Shown here in pieces: positions 9,821 to 20,112 of a DNA stretch of 64,000 nucleotides. The translations under genes were made by a program, and so were the position numbers. The notes beneath the pieces were generated by a model, which made no database searches, was not told the DNA's origin, and saw only the letters and a program-made list of their open reading frames with translations. The first letter of the stretch is position 1, and each line of letters begins with the position of its first letter. The stretch comes from an uncultured Campylobacterales bacterium (GTDB lineage Bacteria; Campylobacterota; Campylobacteria; Campylobacterales; Sulfurimonadaceae), in NCBI GenBank assembly GCA_903892995.1, contig CAITKP010000063.1:1-64000 (forward strand). The letters are read 5' to 3'.

Positions 9821-11083
9821 GTGAATAAAAATCTCGTAAATAAGATACTTATTACGGTTGGTTTTTTATTCATCTACCGCTTACTGGCTTATGTGCCAGT
9901 ACCCGGTGTTGATGCTTCTGTCATCGCTTCTTTCTTCAACACTCACAATAACGATGCTTTAGGACTTATGAATATGTTCAGTGGAAACGCTGTTCAACGT
10001 CTTTCTATTATTTCATTAGGGATTATGCCTTATATTACTGCTTCAATTATTATGGAGCTTTTAGCGGCTACTTTTCCTGCACTTGCTCAAATGAAAAAAG
10101 AGCGTGATGGTATGGTGAAATATATGCAGATTATTCGTTATGCAACTATTGTAATTACAGTTATTCAAGCAATTGGAGTAAGTATCGGCTTACAAAGTAT
10201 GACAGGACCAACTGGTAATAGTGCTATCTTAATAGATCACAACACTTTTATATTACTATCTGCAATCTCAATGCTTGCTGGAACAATGTTACTTATGTGG
10301 ATTGGAGAGCAGATAACTCAAAGTGGAATCGGAAATGGTATCTCTTTGATTATCTTTGCAGGTATCGTATCAGCTATACCAACAGCTATTGGACATACAT
10401 TTACTATGATCAATACAGGTGAGATGAACTTTTTGACTCTTCTTGCAGTGCTTGCACTGATACTTGGGACAATAGGTGTCATCATCTATGTTGAACTTGG
10501 TGAACGTCGTGTTCCTGTGACATACGCGAAAAAAACTATGATGTTAAATCAAAATAAACGCGTTATGAACTATATACCTATTAAAGTGAATCTTGCTGGT
10601 GTTATTCCAGTAATCTTTGCTAGTGCTATTTTGATGTTTCCTATGACTGTGCTTTCAAGCTCTCATAATCCAACAATTCAAGCAGTAGCGGATTATTTAC
10701 ATCCAGGTGGATACTTTTTTAACTTTCTAACTTTCGTATTTGTTGTATTTTTTGCGTTTTTTTACTCATCAATTACTTTCAATGCAAAAGATATTTCAGA
10801 AAATTTGAAACGTCAAGGTGGTTTTATTCCTGGTATTCGTACAGGCGAAGCGACTAAAAACTTTTTAAATACAACTGCAAGTAATCTTACTTTTACTGGT
10901 GCACTTTACCTTGGTTTGGTTGCAACTTTACCGTTTATGATTATAAAGGGTATGGGAGTGCCATTTTACTTTGGTGGAACAGCAGTTTTGATCGTCGTTC
11001 AAGTTGCACTTGATACAATGAGAAAAATAGAAGCTCAGATCTATATGAGTAAGTATCAAACACTAAGTGCGGTTGGTCTGTAA
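9821..11083 (+). CDS. secY: Sec translocase channel subunit SecY
   Basis: A 420-aa, ten-helix membrane protein forming the protein-conducting channel with SecE and SecG. The N-terminus (ITVGFLFIYRLLAYVPVPGVD), the MPYITASIIMELL segment and the cytoplasmic loop GERRVPVTYAKK are typical. The start is GTG, directly behind rplO, as in other spc operons. Confidence 0.98.
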   Translation: MNKNLVNKILITVGFLFIYRLLAYVPVPGVDASVIASFFNTHNNDALGLMNMFSGNAVQRLSIISLGIMPYITASIIMELLAATFPALAQMKKERDGMVKYMQIIRYATIVITVIQAIGVSIGLQSMTGPTGNSAILIDHNTFILLSAISMLAGTMLLMWIGEQITQSGIGNGISLIIFAGIVSAIPTAIGHTFTMINTGEMNFLTLLAVLALILGTIGVIIYVELGERRVPVTYAKKTMMLNQNKRVMNYIPIKVNLAGVIPVIFASAILMFPMTVLSSSHNPTIQAVADYLHPGGYFFNFLTFVFVVFFAFFYSSITFNAKDISENLKRQGGFIPGIRTGEATKNFLNTTASNLTFTGALYLGLVATLPFMIIKGMGVPFYFGGTAVLIVVQVALDTMRKIEAQIYMSKYQTLSAVGL

Positions 11084-11085
11084 AA

Positions 11086-11844
11086 ATGGCGATTGCTATT
11101 AGAAAACCTCAAGAGATTGAAAAACTTCGCGCTGCTAACAAAATTGTTGGCGGCGCTCTGCAACTATTAAGAGAAAATACTAAAATCGGGGCTTCATTAA
11201 AAGAACTTGACGCTATGGCAGAGGATTATATTCGCTCTCATGGTGCAAAACCATCTTTTAAGGGTTTATATGGATTTCCAAACTCTGTATGTACTTCACT
11301 CAATGAAGTTATTATTCATGGGATTCCAACAGATTATAAACTCCAAGAGGGTGATGTGATCGGTTTTGATATTGGGACTGAACTTAGTGGGTATTTTGGA
11401 GATGCAGCGATATCTGTAGGAGTTGGTCAAATAACTCCAGAAGATGAAGCTTTGATCGCATGTGCTAAAGATACTTTGTATCATGCAATCGAAAATATTC
11501 AAGAGGGAATGCGCTTTAAAGAGCTTTCTTACTTGATGGAACAGTTTATTTTATCAAGAGGTTTTGTACCTTTGAAAAACTTTTGTGGTCATGGAATAGG
11601 CAAAAAGCCACATGAAGAGCCTGAGATCCCAAACTATCTTGATGGAGCAAATCCAAAAGCTGGTCCAAAGATCAAAAATGGCATGGTCTTTTGTTTAGAA
11701 CCTATGATCTGTCAAAAAGAGCCAAAGCCTGTAATACTGGAAAATGGCTGGGATGTAGTTAGTACCGACGGTTTACGCGGTTCACATTATGAGCATACTG
11801 TCGCTGTGATAAACGGCAGAGCTGAAATATTATCTCTACCATAA
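11086..11844 (+). CDS. map: Methionine aminopeptidase type I
   Basis: A 252-aa metalloprotease removing the initiator Met. Metal ligands are readable: the two Asp in DIGTE and GDAA, His in [13 protein letters not shown], and Glu in LEPM and EHTVAV. The fold starts directly without an N-terminal SH3 linker, so it is a type Ia enzyme. It lies 2 bp after secY. Confidence 0.97.
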   Translation: MAIAIRKPQEIEKLRAANKIVGGALQLLRENTKIGASLKELDAMAEDYIRSHGAKPSFKGLYGFPNSVCTSLNEVIIHGIPTDYKLQEGDVIGFDIGTELSGYFGDAAISVGVGQITPEDEALIACAKDTLYHAIENIQEGMRFKELSYLMEQFILSRGFVPLKNFCGHGIGKKPHEEPEIPNYLDGANPKAGPKIKNGMVFCLEPMICQKEPKPVILENGWDVVSTDGLRGSHYEHTVAVINGRAEILSLP

Positions 11845-11863
11845 GAGAAATAAGGATTTAAAG

Positions 11864-12082
11864 ATGGCAAAATCAGACGTTATCGAAGTTGATGGCAAGA
11901 TTGTTGAAGCTTTACCAAATGCAACGTTTCGTGTAGAGCTGGATAATGGTCACATTATATTGTGTCATATCGCTGGAAAAATGCGTATGCACTATATAAA
12001 GATATTACCGGGTGACCGTGTAAAACTCGAACTTACTCCATACTCTTTAGACAAAGGCCGCATTACTTATAGATATAAGTAG
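11864..12082 (+). CDS. infA: Translation initiation factor IF-1
   Basis: A 72-aa OB-fold protein with the family motifs [13 protein letters not shown] and [13 protein letters not shown]. Last gene of the operon. The rpmJ-rpsM-rpsK-rpsD-rpoA-rplQ block that follows in several relatives is not here. A convergent gene and a hairpin come next. Confidence 0.97.
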   Translation: MAKSDVIEVDGKIVEALPNATFRVELDNGHIILCHIAGKMRMHYIKILPGDRVKLELTPYSLDKGRITYRYK

Positions 12083-12090
12083 GTAATTTT

Positions 12091-12136
12091 TACTTTTATA
12101 TGTAAGGGTAAGTTTACAAACCTTACATGTAAAAGA
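12091..12136. terminator. Bidirectional terminator built from palindrome copies
   Basis: CTTTTATATGTAAGG and CCTTACATGTAAAAG form a 15-bp stem with one mismatch around a 12-nt loop. The right arm contains an exact TTACATGTAA. It sits between the convergent infA and rhodanese genes, followed by TTATTTT on the + strand. Confidence 0.65.
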
Positions 12137-13021
12137 TTATTTTGAAAACAACTCCCACTTAAAACGCTCCATCGGAGTATCGTCTTTGTTGCCCCATTCA
12201 CGCATAGAAGCATCATAAAGCTTTGTATTTTTAACTCCAAAATGTGCATAAAGAATATACCAGTTCATAGAAGCTTCAAGCCCTCCAGTACAATAAGAGA
12301 TCACTTCATCATTTTTATCTATGCCATGTCCAACTAAAAGTATCTTTTTCAATTCATCATCTGAGCGTAACATCTCATCTTTATTGAATTTATCTTTCCA
12401 AAAACTCGACATAGCGCCTTGAATATGACCATATCTTTTTACGCCAACAGAGGGTGCTGTACCATAGTAGATATCCGTAGATCTTGCATCGATCATTGGC
12501 AGTTTAGATATTTTACTTTTTACATAATCAAGATTTACTAGAATATCTGGGTTGTAGTGAGCGGTGAAGTTTCCATCTTTTGGCAGACTTATAGCCGTTG
12601 ATGAGAGAATATTACTCTCAAATGTCCAAGCAAGATATCCACCATTTAAGATACTTACATCTTTAGCACCATTGACGATGAGAATAAGCGCCATATAGCT
12701 CTCTTTGAGAAGATCTTTTGGGTTTCCGTGGCCATAGATCACAATAGAAGAGTTGTCATTGATCCCAAGATCTCTTGCAAGTTTTTGTACATTTTGAGCT
12801 TGCTTCATTATTGCGTAGGAGCCAACTTTTTCTCTAAATTTTTCGATATCTGTAAGAATGGCATTTTTAATATGCCCCTTTTTATAGGTCGCTTCATCTG
12901 AAATATCAAGAATGAGATAATGTTTATCATCAATATGTTTTTTTAATTCATCAACTGAGATAAATCCATCATTTGCAAAAAGCGAAAGATTTAAAATCAG
13001 CAAGAGAAAAAGAGATCTCAT
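12137..13021 (-). CDS. Periplasmic tandem-rhodanese sulfurtransferase
   Basis: About 294 aa with a signal peptide (MRSLFLLLILNLSLFA) and two rhodanese domains. The C-terminal domain holds the active-site loop YCTGGLEA. The N-terminal domain lacks an equivalent Cys and is probably structural. Thiosulfate or mercaptopyruvate sulfurtransferase activity is likely, fitting a sulfur-metabolising host. The ATG at 13021 is preferred over the track start (TTG at 13024). It overlaps the stop of the upstream gene by one base, so the two form an operon. Confidence 0.85.
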   Translation of the reverse strand: MRSLFLLLILNLSLFANDGFISVDELKKHIDDKHYLILDISDEATYKKGHIKNAILTDIEKFREKVGSYAIMKQAQNVQKLARDLGINDNSSIVIYGHGNPKDLLKESYMALILIVNGAKDVSILNGGYLAWTFESNILSSTAISLPKDGNFTAHYNPDILVNLDYVKSKISKLPMIDARSTDIYYGTAPSVGVKRYGHIQGAMSSFWKDKFNKDEMLRSDDELKKILLVGHGIDKNDEVISYCTGGLEASMNWYILYAHFGVKNTKLYDASMREWGNKDDTPMERFKWELFSK

Positions 13022-13320
13022 CAAAAATTCCCGCCATTTCTAAACTCAGCAATCTCAGATTCGACCATTTCATTTATCATAATTGTATAAAGTTTAGAGA
13101 TAAGGTTTGGAGAGAGGTTATATGCAAGCGCTCTGTGGCGTACACGCTGCATAACAGCTTCCATTCTCTCTGGCGCTTTTACCTCTTCGATGCTCTCTTT
13201 GAATGCTGCTGCTTGTCTTACATAACTATTGCGCTTTGCGATGAGCTCCACGATCATATCATCGAGTTGATCAACTTCATCTCTAACTTCTTGGAGTGAT
13301 GTACACTGTTTGATTTCCAT
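13021..13320 (-). CDS. Chorismate mutase AroQ/PchB-family protein
   Basis: A 99-aa all-helical protein with the pattern of type II chorismate mutases and isochorismate-pyruvate lyases (VRDEVDQLDDMIVELIAKR, YVRQAAAFK, PERMEAVMQRVR). It resembles the PchB-like branch more than the AroQ domain of PheA. The real substrate cannot be told from sequence. It is first in an operon with the rhodanese. Confidence 0.75.
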   Translation of the reverse strand: MEIKQCTSLQEVRDEVDQLDDMIVELIAKRNSYVRQAAAFKESIEEVKAPERMEAVMQRVRHRALAYNLSPNLISKLYTIMINEMVESEIAEFRNGGNF

Positions 13321-13473
13321 ATCATATCCTTATATTGTTTATTTAAATTGCTAAAATAGTAGCCCATAAAATCTGAAAAAGAGTGTAAGAAAAAAGAGAT
13401 AGATTCTCAATTAACACTTTTGTAACTATTATGTTATATAATACCGTTACTCCTTAAATTCAAAGCTTGATAT

Positions 13474-13500
13474 CTAAGTAATAGCCTCCCTGTTACTTAG
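13474..13500. terminator. Hairpin at the end of the MCE operon
   Basis: CTAAGTAA and TTACTTAG form an 8-bp stem around an 11-nt loop. It overlaps the last codons of the lipoprotein gene. On the minus strand AT-rich sequence follows, compatible with transcription termination. Confidence 0.4.
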
Positions 13501-14149
13501 AATCTTTTAACACTTTTAACTTCTCTTCACTTCTCTTTCTCTCATCTTCATCTGTACTCTTTGATATGTAAAATTCTAGCCAACTTAGCACATTTTTTTT
13601 GTATCCATAAAATGATGCCTCATCAATTATGGCTTTTATACTGCTTACATGTAAGCTATTTTGTATCAATGATGCCATAATCATTTTACAAAGCAAGTCA
13701 TCTGTAGCTAAAAGCTCTTTTTCTGCATTAGCATAATTTCTTTGTAATACAAAAGAGGCAAAAGCTTGATATTTTTTTGGAAGATTTTCAATATCTTTGG
13801 CATCATAGTTATTGTGTAAAAAAAGATAATAACTATGAAGTTTTGCATCCTTCACAAGAGGCTCAAGGAAGAGATACTCTTGGCATTTATCCTCTTGTAA
13901 AGTGCTTACATGTAAGGCACATTCGCTTAAGTAAATGGTTGCTAAGGTTGTGAAATCTGCGCTTTGCTTTGCATATTTTATGGCACGTTTAAGATCTGTT
14001 TTTGAGAGAGCATCCTCATTTTGTAAAAAATATTTTTGATGGCTCTCATAAGCATTGACACTTTGAATCTGCCAACTGTTTTTTGGAGAAGATGAGGCAC
14101 AAGCAGAGAAAAAAACAAGGCTACATGTAAGCAAAAACGAGCGTATCAT
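13493..14149 (-). CDS. Lipoprotein of the MCE/Mla-type operon
   Basis: A 218-aa protein with a lipoprotein signal (MIRSFLLTCSLVFFSAC, Cys at position 17). The rest is helical, and I do not recognise its family. Its start overlaps the MCE gene stop by 4 bases (ATGA), so it probably works with the transporter. It carries two exact and one near copy of the TTACATGTAA palindrome, read as LHV or LTCS. Confidence 0.6.
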   Translation of the reverse strand: MIRSFLLTCSLVFFSACASSSPKNSWQIQSVNAYESHQKYFLQNEDALSKTDLKRAIKYAKQSADFTTLATIYLSECALHVSTLQEDKCQEYLFLEPLVKDAKLHSYYLFLHNNYDAKDIENLPKKYQAFASFVLQRNYANAEKELLATDDLLCKMIMASLIQNSLHVSSIKAIIDEASFYGYKKNVLSWLEFYISKSTDEDERKRSEEKLKVLKDSK

Positions 14150-15081
14150 GGAAGGGTTACCTCACTTTTGTTATTATTGTTGAGTAGAGAATCCACTTTA
14201 TCCATCACTTTATTTGTTTTATCGAGTCCCACTTCTATCTGCTCTTTGATGGCTCCTAAATCTTTGTCATAAGCGCCAACAGCATTGATAGTTCCATCTA
14301 ATGCTTGGAGTTTATGTTGTACATCTTTCATAATAAGATTTATATTATTAAGCGCTTCTGTGGATGGTTTTACCATTTTAGAATCAAGACCACCAATGAG
14401 TCCGTCTAGTTTTATGCTGATCTCATGCACCTGCTTCATTGTTTTTTGCGTTTCATTAAGAGAGCCGATAAGTGCATCTGTACTGCCTTGATTGCCTGTA
14501 ATAGTTGTGAGTAATGCTTTGTTTTGAGCAAAACGTCCTGTCACAACTTCAATGTTTTTGATACTATTGTTAAATGCTCCATCCTCATTTGAAAAGGTGG
14601 AAGTGATCGTTTCGATATTGTCTATGATATTGATCATTTTCGTGATTGCGGGTTGGAGTTTTGTGATCATATCGTTAATATCATCGCTCTCTACAAGTTG
14701 CAAAGTTGAGTTAGGTTTGAGCGGCATATTGCCAACGGTGGTTAAAACCTCTATATGTGGAGAGCCGATCAGCGGTTTTACTAAAAGAAGCATAGAGTAT
14801 TCACAGATCCATTTGCTATTTTCTTTGGAGACAGAAAATTTTATATGTACATTTCCTTTGTCTGTGAGCTCGATATTATCAATAGTTCCAATATCAAAAC
14901 CTGAGTATTGCAGGGGCATCCCAACTTTAAAAAGTGCGGCTGAGGGAGTATAAAAATCATAACTATAACGTTTATCAAATGCCCCTTTCTCTTTGAGAAT
15001 CAGGAAAAAAAAGAGACCTAAAATAGTAATAAGTACAATAACAAAACTCCCAACGGCAAGTTTCATTTTACTATATGGCAT
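14146..15081 (-). CDS. MCE-domain (MlaD-like) lipid-transport protein
   Basis: A 311-aa protein with one N-terminal membrane helix (about residues 8-30) and an MCE domain (about residues 38-120; VGMPLQYSGFDIGTIDNIEL). A long C-terminal helical region follows. MlaD-type proteins form periplasmic hexameric rings that shuttle phospholipids between membranes. It lies downstream of the permease and degenerate ATPase, in the order seen in Campylobacterota Iam/Mla operons. Confidence 0.85.
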   Translation of the reverse strand: MPYSKMKLAVGSFVIVLITILGLFFFLILKEKGAFDKRYSYDFYTPSAALFKVGMPLQYSGFDIGTIDNIELTDKGNVHIKFSVSKENSKWICEYSMLLLVKPLIGSPHIEVLTTVGNMPLKPNSTLQLVESDDINDMITKLQPAITKMINIIDNIETITSTFSNEDGAFNNSIKNIEVVTGRFAQNKALLTTITGNQGSTDALIGSLNETQKTMKQVHEISIKLDGLIGGLDSKMVKPSTEALNNINLIMKDVQHKLQALDGTINAVGAYDKDLGAIKEQIEVGLDKTNKVMDKVDSLLNNNNKSEVTLP

Positions 15082-15512
15082 AAATCTCCTTCGTAGTTAG
15101 TTTTGTTATTTTGCATATCAAGTATGATTATATCTTGTTTTATATCCAATTTTGAAATCACATCACTGATCTCTTTTATCTCTATAAGAGTTGAAATAAG
15201 CGTAAAAGGCGTGACAATAAAAATCTTTTTATTATCACTGAGCATTGCACGGATAAGCATCGCGCAGAAGATCTCAAATTGATTACATGTAGGCACTCTT
15301 GAACTTGCGATTGCTTCAAGTGAGATGGCTTTTAAAAGTTGTAAAACCTCCTCTTGGGCAAGATTAGGAGGTTTATAGTGGTGTACCTCTTGGATGAGTG
15401 CAATATTTTCTACAATATTGAGATTGGAGATAAGCGGAATATCCTCTTTTACAAGGACATAATCCTCGGAGTGCTCAATATAACTTTGGAGTTCTTGGTA
15501 GTGATTGAATAG
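15063..15512 (-). CDS. Degenerate ABC ATPase-like protein lacking Walker A
   Basis: The ORF track shows only 77 aa from a GTG. The same frame stays open upstream to about 15512, just inside the end of the permease gene. The extended translation reads ...DYVLVKEDIPLISNLNIVENIALI... and aligns by eye with the Q-loop-to-Walker B part of MlaF-type ATPases. The normal N-terminal 80-90 residues with Walker A cannot fit, because the permease gene occupies that place. The signature motif region (CNQFEIFCAMLIRAML) has no SGGQ, and the Walker B region lacks the Asp-Glu pair. No ATG/GTG/TTG exists in the extended part, so the start is unclear. It overlaps the MCE gene by 19 bp. Confidence 0.5.
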   Translation of the reverse strand, partial: LFNHYQELQSYIEHSEDYVLVKEDIPLISNLNIVENIALIQEVHHYKPPNLAQEEVLQLLKAISLEAIASSRVPTCNQFEIFCAMLIRAMLSDNKKIFIVTPFTLISTLIEIKEISDVISKLDIKQDIIILDMQNNKTNYEGDLCHIVK

Positions 15513-15514
15513 TT

Positions 15515-16303
15515 TTACAGTGATTGCAGCAGTAATGATAGCACCTCGATGGCAAAGATAGCAATAAACAGTTTCATCATCCCATTTAAGACAGAGATTG
15601 GAATTGCACTGTAGTTTTGCATAGTTTTGAGTCCGCTATAGATTGGAATGAGCATAATAACAAATCCAAAAGCGAGGCTTTTAAAGAGTAAAATAGCTAA
15701 ATCTCGAACTTGGATTGAGCTTATAAGCATTTTGATATAGGACGCAAGATCCATCCCCATATAAAAAAGAGTAAAAATATAACCACTTGCAAGCATGATA
15801 ATGGCAAAGATGAGCGAGAGGGAGGTGACACTCAGCATCCCCGCAAAGATACGAGGAATAAAGAGATAATCGATAAGATCTATTTTGAAATGCTCTAGGG
15901 TTCTAAGCTCATTATTGACTTTCATAACGGCAATCTCTGTGTTGACAGCAGTGCTTGAACGCAACGAGATCATAAGAGCGGTAAAAAATGGAGCAAACTC
16001 ATCAAGCGTGAAGTGGATGATGATCGAGCCAATCTGGTCTTGAAGAGAATAATCAAAGGCGAGTGAAACAACAAATCCAATAATCACAGAACCAAATAAA
16101 AAAGCTAAAAATGTAAAAAATGGGATTATCTGCACAGCGGTAAAATAGACCTGTCTTGTAATGACCATCATCATGGCAGGATTGTAACTGCTGGGAATGA
16201 GCATATGGACAATGCAGATGATGGCAAATTTGAGGGCTTCATAGAGTGAAGAGGTGTATTTAATGGCAGTATCACCGATCTTTTCAATGAATGATAAAAT
16301 CAT
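15515..16303 (-). CDS. MlaE-family permease
   Basis: A 262-aa multi-helix inner-membrane protein. The family core is visible (DEFAPFFTALMISLRSSTAVNTEI and MKVNNELRTLEHF). MlaE permeases pair with an ATPase and an MCE ring to move phospholipids across the envelope. Here the partner ATPase encoded next door looks incapable of binding ATP, so a full ATPase elsewhere may serve it. Confidence 0.85.
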   Translation of the reverse strand: MILSFIEKIGDTAIKYTSSLYEALKFAIICIVHMLIPSSYNPAMMMVITRQVYFTAVQIIPFFTFLAFLFGSVIIGFVVSLAFDYSLQDQIGSIIIHFTLDEFAPFFTALMISLRSSTAVNTEIAVMKVNNELRTLEHFKIDLIDYLFIPRIFAGMLSVTSLSLIFAIIMLASGYIFTLFYMGMDLASYIKMLISSIQVRDLAILLFKSLAFGFVIMLIPIYSGLKTMQNYSAIPISVLNGMMKLFIAIFAIEVLSLLLQSL

Positions 16304-16323
16304 CTATCCTCTCCTATTTAAAA

Positions 16324-16635
16324 TCAAAAAAAGAGCCAAACAAGCAAAGCAAAACCTACCGCAAGGTTTGTGTAACTGATTCCATCTTCAAACATCATTA
16401 TAAGCATCTTATAGTAATACTCCATCTCAATGGCATTACTGAGCAAAAGCTGTGAGGAAGCATAGGCGGTGATATCGCTTCCATAAAAATAGGCGATGAT
16501 TTCAGGAAGGATAAAAAATAGAATTACGCCTAAAAATCCCCAAACACTCTTTTGTGGTTTCATTGAGATGAGTGTTCTTTGTGCTACAGGATTTTGGGCT
16601 ATTCTTTTTGCTTTTTCTTGTAATTTTTTTCTCAT
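16324..16635 (-). CDS. Small membrane protein, unknown
   Basis: A 103-aa protein with a basic N-terminus and hydrophobic segments at about residues 31-51 and 85-103. I do not recognise a family. It lies 20 bp upstream of the MlaE-like gene on the same strand and is probably the first gene of that operon. A TTACATGTAA palindrome lies just upstream (16658-16667). Confidence 0.5.
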   Translation of the reverse strand: MRKKLQEKAKRIAQNPVAQRTLISMKPQKSVWGFLGVILFFILPEIIAYFYGSDITAYASSQLLLSNAIEMEYYYKMLIMMFEDGISYTNLAVGFALLVWLFF

Positions 16636-16713
16636 GTTCTTTTAACTTTCAAATACTTTACATGTAAGATACCACGTATTTGCTTTAATTTTAAAGCTTT
16701 ATAGAGGGAATTT

Positions 16714-17571
16714 TTACTCTCTATAATAAAAGTTTTTTACCTTTCTTTGAAGTTTTCCAAAAAAACTGTTGTCATTATCTGTATGCTCATAAGCAGTTTT
16801 TGGAGGATGATACTGGTTTGAAGGTTTTGGTTTTGGCAATCTTGCTGCATACTCTTTTGCAGATTTACTCATCTGCGGAAAAAAAGATATTCCAGATAGC
16901 TTTTCAAGTTCTGCGATACTAATGATTTTGTATTCATATTTTGGATTATTCTCTGTTAGATATACAGCGCCTTCACCACTTGAGGGGATATAAATCGCTT
17001 TAAATACATGAGTCGGAATCCGTACTTTATTGCCGATGTAATGAGGGAATCTATCAAGAAACAAAGGACCGGTGATAACATAGATCTCTCCTTGTTTTTT
17101 TGCCAAATAGCGTGTTGTACTCTCTATATCCGACCAGATACCGGTGTTGTTTTCATGATTTTGAGGAATCATATTTGCCAAAGTAAAACATTCAGAATTA
17201 CTTTGGGGTGTGTCAAAATCACCACTAGGGCTGAGGTGACCTCTGTCATAATGTGAATGGAGATAGTCTGAGAGTTCCGCTCGCTCATCGAGACTGAGAT
17301 GCTCATCAGGATGAAAATCATTTTCACGTTTTGCTTTTTTCATAAGCATAGACCTTGTGAGATGTTCGCCACTCCACAGCGCTGTTTTATACACTCCTGA
17401 GTGCATAAGGGCAAACTGTTTATAGCAAATTTCTGTTGTTTTTGGTAACAAATTTTGGTTGATAATATTTGGAGCAGTGTCTCCAAAGTAGATGCCGCTA
17501 CAACTAGTTGGAGTAGCTTTTAATGTAAGAGAGAGTGAAAATAAAAGGAGAAATAAGTTGAAAAATCGCAC
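16714..17571 (-). CDS. Secreted DNA/RNA non-specific endonuclease (DRGH family)
   Basis: A 285-aa protein with a signal peptide (FFNLFLLLFSLSLTLKA). The catalytic motif YDRGHLSPSGDF (about residue 109) and the metal-site region ANMIPQNHENNTGIW define the EndoG/NucA superfamily. It is probably periplasmic and degrades external or stray nucleic acids. Nothing nearby suggests a toxin-immunity pair. Confidence 0.85.
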   Translation of the reverse strand: MRFFNLFLLLFSLSLTLKATPTSCSGIYFGDTAPNIINQNLLPKTTEICYKQFALMHSGVYKTALWSGEHLTRSMLMKKAKRENDFHPDEHLSLDERAELSDYLHSHYDRGHLSPSGDFDTPQSNSECFTLANMIPQNHENNTGIWSDIESTTRYLAKKQGEIYVITGPLFLDRFPHYIGNKVRIPTHVFKAIYIPSSGEGAVYLTENNPKYEYKIISIAELEKLSGISFFPQMSKSAKEYAARLPKPKPSNQYHPPKTAYEHTDNDNSFFGKLQRKVKNFYYRE

Positions 17572-17630
17572 ACAAAATCCTAAAATGATGATATAAATAG
17601 AGAAGGTTGGTCTAAAAGAGAAAGACTCTT

Positions 17631-18608
17631 TTAGATAGGAAGAACGCGAATCTTGCTTGAAAGTTTCTCTTTTAAAGTGCTTTCAATCGCGTAAAGTGTA
17701 CCAGTTGTTGAACTCGCACAGCCGTTACATGCACCAATATAGCGAATATATACATCGATATAATCTTCGCTCTCTTTAATGTCGATGACTTCCATATTTC
17801 CACCATCCATGATGAGGAATTGGCGAACGTTTTCATCGATGACACTATCGATTGCTTTGATCTTTTGAACAAGCGTCATAGTTGCAAAATCACCGCTGAT
17901 TCCAGCTTCTGCTGCTGCTTTCATCTTCTCTTCATCCATTTCACGGCGAGTATCTTTTAAGATATCTACCAAATACCATTCGCGCTCTTCGTGACCACCT
18001 GGCTTGATACAAGATTTACAAAAACCACCCGCTTTTGTATAGTCTGTGATCTGCTCGATAGTTTTAAGGTCATTAAGTTTAATGACCTCTTTGAGAGTCT
18101 TAAGAGATACACGCGCACATTCACACACGATGATCTCCTCTTCAAAACTCTCAGCATCAACGCCAAGGTAAAGACCTGCCGCTTTTTTTATGACATCATA
18201 CGCCATAACTGAGCAGTGCATCTTTTGTGGTGGAACTGCAGGGACATCTGGCGTGTCACGAAGTGCTGCTTCAACATCGATATTTGTAATCTTGACCGCT
18301 TCTTGAACAGTTTTACCGATACAAAGCTCAGTCATAACATCACTACTTGCAATGGCCGTCCCACATCCAAAACTTCTAAATTTAGAGTTTACGATCTTGT
18401 CTGTATTTGGATCGATCTCCCAGTAGAGGCGCACCGCATCGCCACAGCTCTCAGCTCCAAAATCTGCAACGATGAGCTTATTTCCACGAGAAGATGCTTC
18501 CTCTTCACTAATCTCACCTTGGTGTTGAGGATTATTCATAAGGCGAGTTACTTTATCTGAGTATGCATCCCATAAAGATTCGCCGATTAGATCATTTTTT
18601 GCCATCAT
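17631..18608 (-). CDS. nifU: Fe-S cluster assembly scaffold NifU
   Basis: A 325-aa modular NifU. The N-terminal IscU-like domain has three Cys (AESCGD, FGCGTA, HCSVMAYD). The middle has a [2Fe-2S] BFD-like domain (CECARVS ... FCKSC). The C-terminal Nfu domain has CNGC. Campylobacterota use this NIF pair as the general Fe-S assembly system. It is therefore not evidence for nitrogen fixation. It lies downstream of nifS, 140 bp apart. Confidence 0.93.
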   Translation of the reverse strand: MMAKNDLIGESLWDAYSDKVTRLMNNPQHQGEISEEEASSRGNKLIVADFGAESCGDAVRLYWEIDPNTDKIVNSKFRSFGCGTAIASSDVMTELCIGKTVQEAVKITNIDVEAALRDTPDVPAVPPQKMHCSVMAYDVIKKAAGLYLGVDAESFEEEIIVCECARVSLKTLKEVIKLNDLKTIEQITDYTKAGGFCKSCIKPGGHEEREWYLVDILKDTRREMDEEKMKAAAEAGISGDFATMTLVQKIKAIDSVIDENVRQFLIMDGGNMEVIDIKESEDYIDVYIRYIGACNGCASSTTGTLYAIESTLKEKLSSKIRVLPI

Positions 18609-18684
18609 ATTTTCCTTAATTTTATTTCATTCTTTTTCTGGCTTCGTTTAGAAGCAAGCTTCAGTAGCCTCAGCGGCCAGCGAA

Positions 18685-18709
18685 GCTAAAGGGATTTTAT
18701 TCCTTTAGC
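18685..18709. repeat. Hairpin between nifS and nifU
   Basis: GCTAAAGG and CCTTTAGC form an 8-bp stem around an AT-rich loop. The surrounding 140-bp gap also holds GAAGC/GCTTC pairs. It may modulate nifU expression relative to nifS, or be an RNA processing site. Confidence 0.4.
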
Positions 18710-18748
18710 GGACTAATTAAATAGTGGGTGCCATAAATCGCAAAGCGA

Positions 18749-19972
<1,224 letters not shown>

Positions 19973-20088
19973 TTAAATTTTTCAAATATTAAAGAAGAGT
20001 AAAATTGTCCTCTTTTTGTTAATGAGATAATAATACCTTACTCATTTAAATAAGCTTAAGCAATATTAAGCTTTGGGATTGTTTAAGG

Positions 20089-20094
20089 TATAAT
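20089..20094 (+). promoter_or_regulatory. Probable -10 element
   Basis: TATAAT lies about 20 bp before the ATG of the 161-aa hypothetical gene. No convincing -35 was found. Confidence 0.4.
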
Positions 20095-20112
20095 TTCGTA
20101 AAAAGGGTTTTT

